64,000 nucleotides of DNA, from assembly GCA_015075645.1 (NCBI GenBank), contig JABTUF010000001.1, forward strand, positions 496,001 to 560,000. Reading direction: 5' to 3'. How positions within the stretch are numbered: the first letter of the stretch is position 1; the number at the start of each line of letters is the position of its first letter. Under the pieces are notes generated by a model that was not told the DNA's origin, did no database searches, and was given only the letters and a program-made list of their open reading frames with translations. Of the stretch, positions 28,601 through 38,213 are shown piece after piece. This DNA comes from Burkholderiales bacterium (lineage in GTDB: Bacteria > Pseudomonadota > Gammaproteobacteria > Burkholderiales > Casimicrobiaceae). A program made the position numbers and the translations under genes.

Positions 28601-31600
28601 GCGAGGCTTCCTTCCGTGGGCGGCGAAGGGTCGGGGGGATTCGCGACCGGCGGGGAGGCGAACCGGCGGCGGGTGGCGTAGTAGAGCACCGGGATCACGA
28701 CGAGCGTCAGGAGCGTCGAGACCAGGATGCCGAAGACGAGCGAAATCGCGAGCCCGTTGAAGATCGGGTCGTCGAGGATGAACGCGGCGCCGGCCATCGC
28801 GGCCAGTCCGGTGAGCGCGATCGGCTTCGCGCGCGCGGCGGCCGCGTCCACCACGGCGCGTTCGAGCGGCGAGCCCGCCGCGACCGCGTGGTTCACGAAG
28901 TCGACGAGCAGGATCGAGTTGCGCACGATGATGCCGGCGAGCGCGATCATCCCGATCATCGAGGTCGCGGTGAACGGCGCCCCGAGGAGCGCGTGGCCGG
29001 GCATGACGCCGATGATCGTCAGCGGGATCGGCGCCATGATCACGAGCGGCGTCAGGAACGATCCGAATTCCGCGACGACCAGCACGTAGATCAGCACGAG
29101 GCCGACCGCGTAGGCGAGCCCCATGTCGCGGAACGTCTCCCAGGTCACCTGCCACTCGCCGTCCCACTTGAGCGACCAGGCGCGATACGGATCGCCCGGC
29201 GCGGAGAAGAAGCGCTCGTCGAGGCGGCCGCCGTCCGGCGGCGCGATCCGTCCGAGGGCGTCGCGCATCGCGAACATGCCGTAGAGCGGGCTGTCGGCGC
29301 CGCCGGCGACGTCGCCGATCACGTAGGCCACCGGCAGGAGGTCCTTGCGATAGCGCGTGGTCTCGCGTACGGCGGACTCGGCATGCACGATCTCGGAGAG
29401 CGGCACGATGCCGTCCGCGCCGCGCACGCCGAGCGCGAGGATCGACTCGAGGCGCGACTGCTTCTCCGGCGCGAGCGTCACGCGGACCGGTACGCCGTAC
29501 TTCGCCTGTCCGTCGAAGATCGCCACCGGCGTCTCGCCGGCCAGCGAGGCGCGCAGTGTCGTGACCGCGTCGCTCGCCTTCACCCCGGCGACCGCCGCCT
29601 TGCGGCGGTCGACGTCGGCGCGCACGCGCGGCGCCGCATCGTCGTAGCTGTCGTCGACGCCGACGACATGAGCGGTGTTCGCGAACGTCTCGCGCACCGA
29701 CGCGGCGAGCGCGCGGCGGCCCGACTCGGACGGACCGTAGATCTCGGCGACCAGCGGCGAGAGCACCGGCGGCCCGGGCGGGACCTCGACCACCTTGACC
29801 TTCGCGCGGTGCGTCGTGCCGATCGCTTCCAGCGCCGGGCGCAGGTCGAGCGCGATCGCGTGACTCTGGCGATGGCGGCGATCCTTGCCGACGAGGTTGA
29901 CCTGGAGGTCCCCCTGCCACGGCTCGCGACGCAGGTCGTACTGGCGGACGAGGCCGTTGAAGTTGATCGGTGCGGAGGTGCCGGCGTAGGTCTGCACGTC
30001 GGCGACCTCGTCGCGCGACGCGAGGAACGCGGCGAGGTCGCCGAGCGCGGCGGCGGTCGCCTCGACCGGCGAACCCGCGGGCAGGTCGACGACGACCTGG
30101 AACTCGCTCTTGTCGTCGAACGGGAGCATCTTCAGCACGACCGCCTGCACCGCGGCGAGCGAGATTGCGGCGACGATCGCGGCCGCGACGCCCCCACCGA
30201 GCCAGAGGCGGCGGCGCCCGCCGCGCACCGGATCGACGAACGGCGCGAGGAGCCGCGAGAACCCGGTCGCGAGCACGCGGTCGAGCCGGCCGGGCCCCGC
30301 CGCGTGCGCCCGGGCGGGCGCGAGCCGCAGCGCGAGCCACGGCGTGACCGAAAACGCGATCGCGAGCGAGATCAGCATGCCCATGCTCGCGTTGATCGGT
30401 ATGGGGCTCATGTAGGGCCCCATCAGGCCGGTGACGAACGCCATCGGCAACAGCGCGGCGATGACGGTGAACGTGGCGAGGATCGTCGGGCCGCCGACCT
30501 CGTCGACCGCGGCCGGAATCAACCCCGCGAGCGGCGCGTCCGGCGCGAGCGCGCGGCGCCGGTGGATGTTCTCGACCACGACGATCGCGTCGTCGACGAG
30601 AATCCCGATCGAGAAGATCAGCGCGAACAGGCTCACGCGGTTCAACGTGAAGCCCCAGGCCCACGACGCGAACAGCGTGGCCGCCAGCGTCAGCACGACC
30701 GCGGCGCCGACGATCACCGCCTCGCGCCATCCCAGGGCGAGGAGCACCAGCGCGACCACCGACAGCGTCGCGAACACGAGCTTCGAGATCAGGAGGCGGG
30801 CCTTCGCATCGGCGGTCTTGCCGTAGTCGCGCGTGATCGACGCCTCGACGCCGTGCGGAATCACGGTGTCGCGGAGTTCGTCGATGCGGCGTTCGACGCG
30901 CGCGGCGACGTCGACCGCGTTCTCTCCCGCGTTCTTCGTCACCTGGATCGTCACCGCGGGCCGGGACAGGGCCGGTGCCGACCCGCCTGACCGGTCGCTC
31001 GCCCCGTTCCAATGCGTGACGATCCGCGCCACCGGCGGCGCGCCGTCGACGACACGCGCCACGTCGGAGAGGTACACCGGCTTGCCGTCGTGGACGGTCA
31101 CCACGAGATGGCGCACGTCGTCGGCGGAGGCGAGGAAGCCTCCGGCGTCCACGCGCACCGTGGCGTTGCCGCGCACGAGGTCGCCGGCGATCGCCGACGC
31201 GTTCGCGGAGCGGAGCGCGCCGATCACGCCGGGAACATCGAGTCCGAAACCCGCCAGCCGCGCGGGGTCGAGCTCGACGCGCACCTCGCGGCCGGGACCG
31301 CCCAGCGTCGAGACTTCGCGCGTGCCCGCGACGCGCTTCAGTTCCCCTTCGACCGCGTGGGCGACGCGCTCGAGATCGGATGCCCCGATGGCCGGGTCGG
31401 CCGAGTGCAGCGTGATCGCCACGATCGGCACGTCCTCGATGCCCTTCGGCTTGACCACCGGTTCCCCGACGCCCAGTTCGGGAGGCAGCCAGTCGCGGTT
31501 CGACAGTATCGTGTCGTGGAGGCGCACGACCGCGTCGGTGCGCGAGACGCCGACCTCGAACTGCACGGTGATGAGCGCGGAGCCCGGACGCGACACCGAC

Positions 31601-31869
31601 CAGACGTGCTCGAGCCCCGGCATCCGCGCGAGCACCTGCTCGGCCGGCATCGCGACCAGCCGCTCGACGTCCTCGGCCGATGCGCCGGGAAACGGCACGA
31701 TGACGTTCGCCATCGTGACGTCGATCTGCGGCTCCTCCTCGCGCGGCGTCACGAGGATCGCGAACGCACCGGCGAGGAGCGCGACCATCGCGATGAGCGG
31801 CGTCAGGCGCGAGGCGACGAAGTAGCGGGCGATCCGGCCCGCGAGGCCCAGCGGCTTTCCGCCCTCCAT
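28597..31869 (-). CDS. RND-family efflux pump, inner-membrane subunit
   Basis: 1090 aa, 12 transmembrane helices with two large periplasmic loops, AcrB/HAE superfamily. Seen: N-terminal helix LTPLIAMVALLAGAFAIL, PREEEPQIDVTMANV, FPGASAEDVERLV, GILVDDAIVVVENIHRR in the TM4 region with the conserved acidic pair, and FGSFLTPLVIMAPIPLTIIGVMPGH. The PREEEPQI sequence is characteristic of a subgroup paired with DUF2892 genes rather than of multidrug AcrB. Proton-driven export of an unknown substrate. The adaptor gene lies 3 bp upstream; no outer-membrane channel gene is present. Confidence 0.92.
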   Translation of the reverse strand: MEGGKPLGLAGRIARYFVASRLTPLIAMVALLAGAFAILVTPREEEPQIDVTMANVIVPFPGASAEDVERLVAMPAEQVLARMPGLEHVWSVSRPGSALITVQFEVGVSRTDAVVRLHDTILSNRDWLPPELGVGEPVVKPKGIEDVPIVAITLHSADPAIGASDLERVAHAVEGELKRVAGTREVSTLGGPGREVRVELDPARLAGFGLDVPGVIGALRSANASAIAGDLVRGNATVRVDAGGFLASADDVRHLVVTVHDGKPVYLSDVARVVDGAPPVARIVTHWNGASDRSGGSAPALSRPAVTIQVTKNAGENAVDVAARVERRIDELRDTVIPHGVEASITRDYGKTADAKARLLISKLVFATLSVVALVLLALGWREAVIVGAAVVLTLAATLFASWAWGFTLNRVSLFALIFSIGILVDDAIVVVENIHRRRALAPDAPLAGLIPAAVDEVGGPTILATFTVIAALLPMAFVTGLMGPYMSPIPINASMGMLISLAIAFSVTPWLALRLAPARAHAAGPGRLDRVLATGFSRLLAPFVDPVRGGRRRLWLGGGVAAAIVAAISLAAVQAVVLKMLPFDDKSEFQVVVDLPAGSPVEATAAALGDLAAFLASRDEVADVQTYAGTSAPINFNGLVRQYDLRREPWQGDLQVNLVGKDRRHRQSHAIALDLRPALEAIGTTHRAKVKVVEVPPGPPVLSPLVAEIYGPSESGRRALAASVRETFANTAHVVGVDDSYDDAAPRVRADVDRRKAAVAGVKASDAVTTLRASLAGETPVAIFDGQAKYGVPVRVTLAPEKQSRLESILALGVRGADGIVPLSEIVHAESAVRETTRYRKDLLPVAYVIGDVAGGADSPLYGMFAMRDALGRIAPPDGGRLDERFFSAPGDPYRAWSLKWDGEWQVTWETFRDMGLAYAVGLVLIYVLVVAEFGSFLTPLVIMAPIPLTIIGVMPGHALLGAPFTATSMIGMIALAGIIVRNSILLVDFVNHAVAAGSPLERAVVDAAAARAKPIALTGLAAMAGAAFILDDPIFNGLAISLVFGILVSTLLTLVVIPVLYYATRRRFASPPVANPPDPSPPTEGSLA

Positions 31870-31872
31870 GAA

Positions 31873-32886
31873 TCAGGGCGCCTTCGTGCGCATGCCCGCG
31901 GCGACCGGATTCGCCGCGATCGTGTCCCCGGCGGCGAGTCCCGCCAGCACCTCGACCTCGCCCTCGCCGACGGCGGATCCGACGCGCACCTGGCGCAACC
32001 GCGGCGTGCCCTTCGCATCGATCACGTAGACCGCCGTCACCTCGCCTCGTCGCACCAGCGCCGATTCGGGCACGGCGAGGAGCGTCGCGACGCCGACCGC
32101 CAGGCGCACGCGCGCGTACTGGCCGGGCACGACACCGTCGACCGGCGGCAGGTCGAACCGCACGCTCGTCGTGTGGCTTCTCGCGTCGGCGAGCGGCACG
32201 ACGGTCGCGCGCACCGGGGTCACCATCCTGCCCGAGGCCGGCAGCTCGACGCGGGACGCCGCGAGATCGGCTTTCGCGAGGACCACCTGCGGCACGGTGG
32301 CGACGGCGCGCAGTTCGCGCGGATCGAACACCGTGACGATCGGTTTCCCCGGCGTCGCCATGTCGCCGAGTTCCGCGTGCGTCGCGCCGACGATTCCCGC
32401 GTAGGGCGCGACGATCGTCGTCCAGTCGCGCGCGACGTCGGCCGAGCCGAGGTTGGCCCGAACCGCCTCCACCTGCGCGGCGGCGGACGCGAGCGCGGTC
32501 GCGGACTGGTCGACCGCCGCCTGGCTCACGAACTTCTGCGCGAGGAGCGCGACGTTGCGCTCGTGGACGCGCTTCGCGTTGGCGTAGTTCGCCTGCGCTT
32601 CGGCGAGCTGCGACCGGCTCGCCACGACGGCCGCGTCCGCGGCGCGCGCGTCGATGCGAGCGAGTACCTGCCCGGCGCGCACCGCGTCGCCCGCCTTCAC
32701 CGGCAGGTCGACGATACGGCCGGCGACCTGCGAGGCGAGCGTGGCCTGGCGCACGGCCTCGACCACGGCTTCGGCCGGCACGGTCTGGCGCGCCGACTGC
32801 TCGCCGACGCGAAGCGTGGCGAGCGAACCCTCGCCGTTCGCGGGGACCGCGACGGCGAGCGCCAGGGCGGCCGCGAACGCGCGCAT
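31873..32886 (-). CDS. RND efflux periplasmic adaptor (membrane fusion protein)
   Basis: 337 aa from the ATG at 32886, preceded by an SD-like stretch. Signal peptide MRAFAAALALAVAVPANG, then lipoyl half-motif (QVAGRIVDLPVKAGDAVRAGQVLARID), alpha-hairpin (about 85-150), second lipoyl half (ATHAELGDMATPGKPIVTV) and beta-barrel (GQYARVRLAVG). The hairpin is short. Joins the pump at 28597 to an outer-membrane channel encoded elsewhere. Confidence 0.9.
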   Translation of the reverse strand: MRAFAAALALAVAVPANGEGSLATLRVGEQSARQTVPAEAVVEAVRQATLASQVAGRIVDLPVKAGDAVRAGQVLARIDARAADAAVVASRSQLAEAQANYANAKRVHERNVALLAQKFVSQAAVDQSATALASAAAQVEAVRANLGSADVARDWTTIVAPYAGIVGATHAELGDMATPGKPIVTVFDPRELRAVATVPQVVLAKADLAASRVELPASGRMVTPVRATVVPLADARSHTTSVRFDLPPVDGVVPGQYARVRLAVGVATLLAVPESALVRRGEVTAVYVIDAKGTPRLRQVRVGSAVGEGEVEVLAGLAAGDTIAANPVAAGMRTKAP

Positions 32887-32888
32887 CC

Positions 32889-33086
32889 CTACTTCTTCAT
32901 CGGGCAGGTCGACATGCCGAAGATCGCGTAGGCCGGGCAGCGGCCGGCGAGCGAGGTCAGGAGCGGCACGAGACCCACGAGGCCCCACCAGCGGGCGTTG
33001 CCCTCCAGCACGAACACCAGCGACAGGATGGCAAGTCCCACCACGAACCGGATCACACGATCGATATTTCCCATGTTCACGTTCAT
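32889..33086 (-). CDS. DUF2892 small membrane protein (first gene of RND operon)
   Basis: 65 aa. MNVNMGNIDRVIRFVVGLAI then a second helix and the Cys-containing tail GRCPAYAIFGMSTCPMKK, typical of DUF2892. In other proteins this domain accompanies rhodanese (YgaP), which suggests roles in sulfur or thiol stress. A Crp/Fnr-like palindrome lies 60 bp upstream of the start. The adaptor gene follows after 2 bp. Confidence 0.85.
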   Translation of the reverse strand: MNVNMGNIDRVIRFVVGLAILSLVFVLEGNARWWGLVGLVPLLTSLAGRCPAYAIFGMSTCPMKK

Positions 33087-33145
33087 TCGACGCTCCTCGG
33101 GTTCGACTCGGAGACCATACGGTAGGACGGCGCGCACCGGAAGTC

Positions 33146-33161
33146 GGTGACCTTGGTCACA
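33146..33161. promoter_or_regulatory. Crp/Fnr-type palindrome upstream of the DUF2892-RND operon
   Basis: GGTGA-CCTTGG-TCACA fits the Crp consensus TGTGA-N6-TCACA at 9 of 10 positions; the core GTGACC-TT-GGTCAC is a perfect inverted repeat. Its centre is about 67 bp upstream of the start codon at 33086, a sensible activator position for the leftward operon. A Crp/Fnr gene lies 2.2 kb away at 35362. Confidence 0.6.
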
Positions 33162-33234
33162 CGGCGCAGCGCGTTTCCCGGATTGATGCGAGCGCGGCGA
33201 AGCGCCCGCGAGCCGGCCTTCGGGCCAACGGCAG

Positions 33235-33318
33235 GGATCAGGGATCAGAGGACAGTCGCGTCGGCGATTCCCGGGGCGGCGCATTTGAGCGCCGGGGAAG
33301 CGCCCACTGTGTCGGGCT
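33235..33318 (+). repeat. composite dispersed repeat ending in the REP half-site split by IS110
   Basis: 33235-33300 repeats the element seen on the other strand at 26349-26420 (GATCAGAGGACAGTCGCG, a CGG.GATTCC core, then GGCGGCGCAT..GAGCGCCGGG). It continues into GTCGGGCT (33311-33318), the left half of a REP-like palindrome whose right half, GAAGCCCGAC, resumes at 34476 after the insertion sequence. Confidence 0.75.
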
Positions 33319-33320
33319 TG

Positions 33321-33326
33321 TATGTT
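33321..33326 (+). promoter_or_regulatory. -10 half of a promoter formed in the IS110 circle
   Basis: TATGTT lies 2 bp inside the left end. In a circular intermediate it would stand exactly 17 bp from the TTGACA of the right end (34455-34460). A start near 33333 would give the predicted bridge RNA. Confidence 0.6.
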
Positions 33327-33332
33327 GTTGGC

Positions 33333-34460
<1,128 letters not shown>

Positions 34461-34475
34461 TCCAACACGGTTACT

Positions 34476-34622
34476 GAAGCCCGACCCACGGGCGCCTGCG
34501 AAGTGGCTGAAGCCCGATCCACCCCATCCCCCGTAGGTCGGCCTTCAGGCCGACGCCCTTCGTCGCTTCGGCACCGACTCCGTCGGGCTGAAGCCCGACC
34601 CACGGGCGCCTGCGAAGTGGCT
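34476..34622. repeat. cluster of REP-like palindromes flanking the IS110 right end
   Basis: Four units in 147 bp. 34476-34508 is the right half of the target with a 33-bp tail (GAAGCCCGACCCACGGGCG...GTGGCT). 34509-34524 is a degenerate half. 34537-34554 is the inverted unit GTCGGCCTTCAGGCCGAC. 34582-34622 is an uninterrupted GTCGGGCTGAAGCCCGAC with the same tail, a direct repeat of the first. The last copy ends at the stop codon of the gene that ends at 34622. They look like mobile REP-type units, not a CRISPR: spacing and orientation vary. Confidence 0.85.
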
Positions 34623-35287
34623 CAGGCGCGCGACTCCTCGCGCGCGGGAACGTACGCCGCGACCCAGTGCGGCCGGTAGACGACGCCGAGCGCGAGCGCC
34701 ATGCCGGAGAGCAGTGCCTCGCCGAACGCGAGCGTGCCCAGTACGACGAGCCAGTCGCCGAACGCGGTCGCGGCGGGCGTGTCGAGCACCGCGACCGCGA
34801 GCGTCGTGCCGGCCACGCCGGTGGCGACGTAGGCGATCGCCGCGCCGAAATACGCGACGACGAAGACGAACACGAACAGGTTGTGCGGCAGCCACGCCGC
34901 GGCGATCCGCCGGACCGCGGTCACGACGGCCACCGGCAGCGCGACGCCCGCGAGCCAGACCGCGGCTCCGCTCGCGGGGTCCGCCCCCGAGATCGCGATC
35001 GACGCGGCCACGACGAGCGCGCCGCCGACGAGCGCGGGCGGCGCGCCGCAGGCGAGCGTGAGCGCGGCGATGCCGGACAGGTGGAACGCGAGATGCGGGC
35101 CCACGTGCGCGCGGATGCTCCACAGTCCCGTGAGCACCGCGACCGCGGCCGGCCAGACCCGCGCGGCCGCGCCATCGGCCATCGTCCGCCAGGGCACGCG
35201 GGCGATCGCGACTGCCAGCAGCGGCAGCGCGACGATCCACGCCAGCGCGATCCAGGCGTGCGGCAACGGAAAGGCGGAGATGTCCAT
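34622..35287 (-). CDS. CbiM-like energy-coupling-factor permease or related membrane protein
   Basis: 221 aa, about six transmembrane helices. N terminus MDISAFPLPHAWIALAW, then HVGPHLAFHLSGIAALTLACG, which resembles the metal-binding region of CbiM/NikM-type permeases for Co or Ni. The usual partners CbiN, CbiQ and CbiO are absent from the neighbourhood, so it may act alone or have another role. It is divergent from the Crp/Fnr gene over a 74-bp spacer. Its stop codon lies at the edge of a REP unit. Confidence 0.65.
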   Translation of the reverse strand: MDISAFPLPHAWIALAWIVALPLLAVAIARVPWRTMADGAAARVWPAAVAVLTGLWSIRAHVGPHLAFHLSGIAALTLACGAPPALVGGALVVAASIAISGADPASGAAVWLAGVALPVAVVTAVRRIAAAWLPHNLFVFVFVVAYFGAAIAYVATGVAGTTLAVAVLDTPAATAFGDWLVVLGTLAFGEALLSGMALALGVVYRPHWVAAYVPAREESRA

Positions 35288-35314
35288 GGCGGCGCGCGGC
35301 GAGGCTCCTGCAGG

Positions 35315-35330
35315 CCGATTGTAGAATCGG
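35315..35330. promoter_or_regulatory. inverted repeat over a -10 box in the divergent Crp/Fnr promoter region
   Basis: CCGATT-GTAG-AATCGG, a perfect 6-bp inverted repeat, contains TAGAAT (35322-35327), a candidate -10 box 34 bp before the Crp/Fnr start. A protein bound here would block initiation, so autoregulation of the regulator at 35362 is possible. Confidence 0.45.
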
Positions 35331-35361
35331 GGCGCAATGCCGCGATCCGCGACCCGCCGCC

Positions 35362-36042
35362 ATGGCTGATGCCTTCGTCGACCTCGCCGATCGCATCGGC
35401 GCCGCGTTCCCCGCGCTCGCGGCCGCCGGCCGAACCACGCTCGACGCCCTCGCCCGCCGCGCCACCGTGCATCGCGTCCCGGCGGGGGCGCAACTCTTCA
35501 GCGAGCAGCAGCCGTGCTCCGGCTTTCCGCTCGTGCTCGCGGGCGAGGTGAGCGTCGCCCAGCGCTACGCCAACGGACGCGAGATGCAGCTCTACCGCGT
35601 GGGCCCGGGCGAGGCCTGCGTGCTGTCGTCGTCCTGCCTGCTCGGCCAGAGCCGGTATCCGGCGAGCGGAGTCGCGCGGACCGACGTCGAACTCGCGGTG
35701 CTGCCCCCGGCGGCATTCCGCGCGCTGGTCGTCGAGGACGCCGCGTTCCGCGAGTACGTGTTCTCGCTCTTCGGCGAGCGTCTCGCGGCGCTCCTGTCGC
35801 TCGTCGAGGCGGTGACGAGCCAGAAGCTCGACCGCCGGCTCGCGGCGCTGCTCGTGCGCCGCGCGGACGAGTCGCCGACCATCCGGGCGACGCACCAGGC
35901 GATCGCCGACGAACTCGGCAGCGTCCGCGAGAACGTCACGCGGCTGCTGCGCGGCTTCGAGGACCGGGGCCTGGTCGAACTCGGGCGCGAGCGCATCCGC
36001 GTGGCGGACCGCGACGGCCTCCTGGAACTCGCGGGCGAGTAA
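35362..36042 (+). CDS. Crp/Fnr-family transcriptional regulator with sensor-domain cysteines
   Basis: 226 aa. N-terminal cNMP-type beta barrel (about 30-130), dimer helix (about 135-160) and C-terminal HTH (about 170-226). The recognition helix SVRENVTRLLRGFEDRG has Glu and Arg at the spacing FNR and DNR use to read TTGA half-sites (E..(S/T)R). The N-terminal Cys cluster of FNR is missing, so it is not a [4Fe-4S] oxygen sensor, but the barrel has two Cys in GEACVLSSSCLLG, a pattern of a distinct subfamily that could respond to redox or thiols. Candidate targets are the DUF2892-RND operon and the kor/bcr control region; both are inference. Confidence 0.87.
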   Translation: MADAFVDLADRIGAAFPALAAAGRTTLDALARRATVHRVPAGAQLFSEQQPCSGFPLVLAGEVSVAQRYANGREMQLYRVGPGEACVLSSSCLLGQSRYPASGVARTDVELAVLPPAAFRALVVEDAAFREYVFSLFGERLAALLSLVEAVTSQKLDRRLAALLVRRADESPTIRATHQAIADELGSVRENVTRLLRGFEDRGLVELGRERIRVADRDGLLELAGE

Positions 36043-36283
36043 CGCGCCCCCGTCCGGGCGGGTGCGACGCTCTCGGCATCGCGCACCGGCGGCACAGCGC
36101 TTCGACGCCCCCGGTGCGACGGCACGGAACGCTGGAGCCGTCCTCCGGTGCCGAGCCGAGCGGCGGCCGACCATGAGACAGGAATTGCGGAACTGCCCTG
36201 CGGCAGGTAGCCTATATCCCTGTCGCGTTCCTGGAGACAGACTCTTGGGCGCGAGCCGACGTGAACTCCAAGGGGAGGGGACG

Positions 36284-37057
36284 ATGTTGAAACGATCGAT
36301 CGCCATCTCGGGCTGGGCTTGGGTGGCCACGGCGCTCGCCCTCGCGTCCACCTCGGCGCTCGCGCTGCCCAGCAGCGCCGTGTTCAGCTATTCCGGCCAG
36401 CCGGGCGCTCCGGCCGACGTGAGGCTCGAAGTCGTCACCAACACCGGAACCTACCAGATCAACGGGAGCCTCCGCGGCTGGGTTGCCGCGGACGGCAGCA
36501 ACCTCGGCGCTGATCCAGCCAACAACTACATCGCCGGACTCTGCGGTTCCAGCGACTCATGCGGTGGAGACGACGTCGAGTTGCGCAACTGGTTCGCGTT
36601 CAGCCTGGTGACGACCGCCTTCACCAGCATCGCGTCCGCGTCGCTGCTCCTCGATGTGCCGGACCCGGGTAGCGGCAACCAGGGCGTCTACGTCTCGGCG
36701 CTCGGCAATCCCACCTACACGCTGTGGGACGTGACGCAGCCCACCGGCAACTTCACCGGCGGCACGGCCGGGTTGGCCGAGTACAACGACCTGGGTTCCG
36801 GGACCTCGTACGGCTCGCGCGTCTATTCGCTGGCCGATCAGGGCAACACGACCATCATCCCGCTCAACGCGGCGGCAGTCGCCTTCCTCAACGGCAATCT
36901 CCAGAACACCGTGATCCTGGGGGGCGCCGTCACTCCGATTCCGACGCCGCAAGCGGCGGCGACGATCCCGGTTCCTGCGACATCGTCCGCGACGCTGGTG
37001 CTCGTCGCCGCGCTGCTTGTCCTCGTGGCCTTCACCGCGTTGCGCAGGCGAGGATAG
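36284..37057 (+). CDS. secreted protein with PEP-CTERM-like C-terminal sorting tail
   Basis: 257 aa from the ATG at 36284, behind a strong AGGGGAGGGG ribosome site. Signal peptide of about 28 residues ending ALALP. The middle is Gly/Ser/Thr/Asn-rich and beta-like, with one likely disulfide (CGSSDSC). The C terminus has the three parts of an exosortase signal: short motif IPVPATSS, one transmembrane helix and the basic end RRRG. The motif differs from canonical VPEP and IPTL types. Such proteins are processed and placed on the surface by exosortases in biofilm-forming Gram-negatives. No exosortase is encoded here. The 240 bp upstream hold no gene. Confidence 0.68.
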   Translation: MLKRSIAISGWAWVATALALASTSALALPSSAVFSYSGQPGAPADVRLEVVTNTGTYQINGSLRGWVAADGSNLGADPANNYIAGLCGSSDSCGGDDVELRNWFAFSLVTTAFTSIASASLLLDVPDPGSGNQGVYVSALGNPTYTLWDVTQPTGNFTGGTAGLAEYNDLGSGTSYGSRVYSLADQGNTTIIPLNAAAVAFLNGNLQNTVILGGAVTPIPTPQAAATIPVPATSSATLVLVAALLVLVAFTALRRRG

Positions 37058-37206
37058 GTCCAGGGACGCTCCGCGCGGCCGTTCGGCGCGCGCGACTTCG
37101 CACGGGAGCGGTGGTCGAACCCGGAGCGCCGCGTTCGACCGGCTGCCCTTCGACAGGCCTCGGGGGAGCGCATGCGCCCCCGACCGGCCGACGCACGTAC
37201 GCGCGG

Positions 37207-37611
37207 TCAGGAGGGCACGACCGCCGTCGCCTCGAGTTCGATCTTGCCCGGGTGGTCGAGCAGATCGGAGACGAAGATCATGCTCATCGCCGGGAAGTGC
37301 CTGCCCATGAGCCGGCGCCAGATCTTTCCGAGCTCCGGCCGCGCCGCGAGATAGGCGGCCCGGTCGCAGCAGAATGCGGTGATCCGGCACACGTGCTCGG
37401 GCCCACCGCCCGCCTGCGCCAGCACTTCGAGCAGGTTCGAAAGCGCCTGCTCGAACTGCGGGACGATGTCCCCGGAGCGGAAGCGCTGCTCGGCGTCCCA
37501 GCCGACCTGGCCCGCGATGAAGACGATGCGTCCCGGCGTGGCGGCGACGCCGTTGGCGTAGCCGATCGCGGGTGCCCAGCCGGGCGGGTGCAGGATCTCG
37601 TGGACGCTCAT
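37207..37611 (-). CDS. RidA/YjgF-family protein
   Basis: 134 aa, with the family's PGWAPAIGYANGV and FIAGQVGWDAE at the N-terminal part, QFEQALSNLLEVLAQAG in the middle and KIELEATAVVP at the C terminus. Canonical RidA deaminates reactive enamines; the catalytic Arg usually in C.R...FV.. is not clearly preserved (HVCRITAFCC), so this belongs to an Rid subfamily of uncertain activity. It lies 29 bp downstream of the ferritin-like gene, so it may be the last gene of the korAB operon. Confidence 0.87.
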   Translation of the reverse strand: MSVHEILHPPGWAPAIGYANGVAATPGRIVFIAGQVGWDAEQRFRSGDIVPQFEQALSNLLEVLAQAGGGPEHVCRITAFCCDRAAYLAARPELGKIWRRLMGRHFPAMSMIFVSDLLDHPGKIELEATAVVPS

Positions 37612-37640
37612 CGTGTCGTTCCGAGGCGCGTGCCGGCCGT

Positions 37641-38213
37641 TCAGTCGGTGTAGCGCGGCGGATCGGGATCGTCGCGCCAGTGCTCGTCCGGCTTGGGGAC
37701 CTTCTCCATCCACGCACGCACGAGCAGCACGTGCTCCTGCTCCTCCTCGGCCATCTCGCGCGCAGCCGCCTTCACCGCCGGCTCGGTCGCGTTGTCGGCG
37801 AGCGCAGCGAAGAAGCGCACCGCTCGCTCCTCGCCGGCGAGCGCGAGTTCGAGCGCGTGGTACGGCTGCATCAGGTAGTGGATGTCCTCGTGCGGAATGC
37901 TCTCGGGGGATTCCAGGCCCCGCCACGGCGCCGGACCCGAAGGGCGGGCCGGCGGCGCCTTCCACCCCATCGATTTCATGATCGCATCGGCGTGCCGCGA
38001 CTCGATCGCCACCATCCGCCGGAACAGGTCGCCGACCTCGCGGTTGTTGTGCGTCTCCATCACGTCGGCCAGCTCGCGGTAACGCTCGATCGCGTCGAGC
38101 TCGAGCCACAGCGCCCAGGTCATCAGCGCGGGCATCGAGTCGGGAATCGCGTCGGCGCGCAGGTCCGACGCGGCCGACGGATGGGGCTTCGCGCGGGTGC
38201 GCCTCGCGTTCAT
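37641..38213 (-). CDS. ferritin-like (rubrerythrin-type) di-iron protein
   Basis: 190 aa. Two helical pairs with carboxylate/His ligands: LELDAIERYRE, VAIESRHAD, LELALAGEERAVRF and MAEEEQEHVLL, the pattern of rubrerythrin-like di-iron proteins. No C-terminal rubredoxin domain is present. The ATG overlaps the korB stop (ATGA), so it is produced with KorAB. An oxygen- or peroxide-scavenging role guarding the oxygen-sensitive ferredoxin oxidoreductase is a reasonable inference. Confidence 0.85.
   Translation of the reverse strand: MNARRTRAKPHPSAASDLRADAIPDSMPALMTWALWLELDAIERYRELADVMETHNNREVGDLFRRMVAIESRHADAIMKSMGWKAPPARPSGPAPWRGLESPESIPHEDIHYLMQPYHALELALAGEERAVRFFAALADNATEPAVKAAAREMAEEEQEHVLLVRAWMEKVPKPDEHWRDDPDPPRYTD

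Noticed and set aside
34476..34622. CRISPR-like direct repeats
   Set aside because: Only two copies of the long direct repeat, with irregular spacing and inverted units; these are REP-type palindromes.
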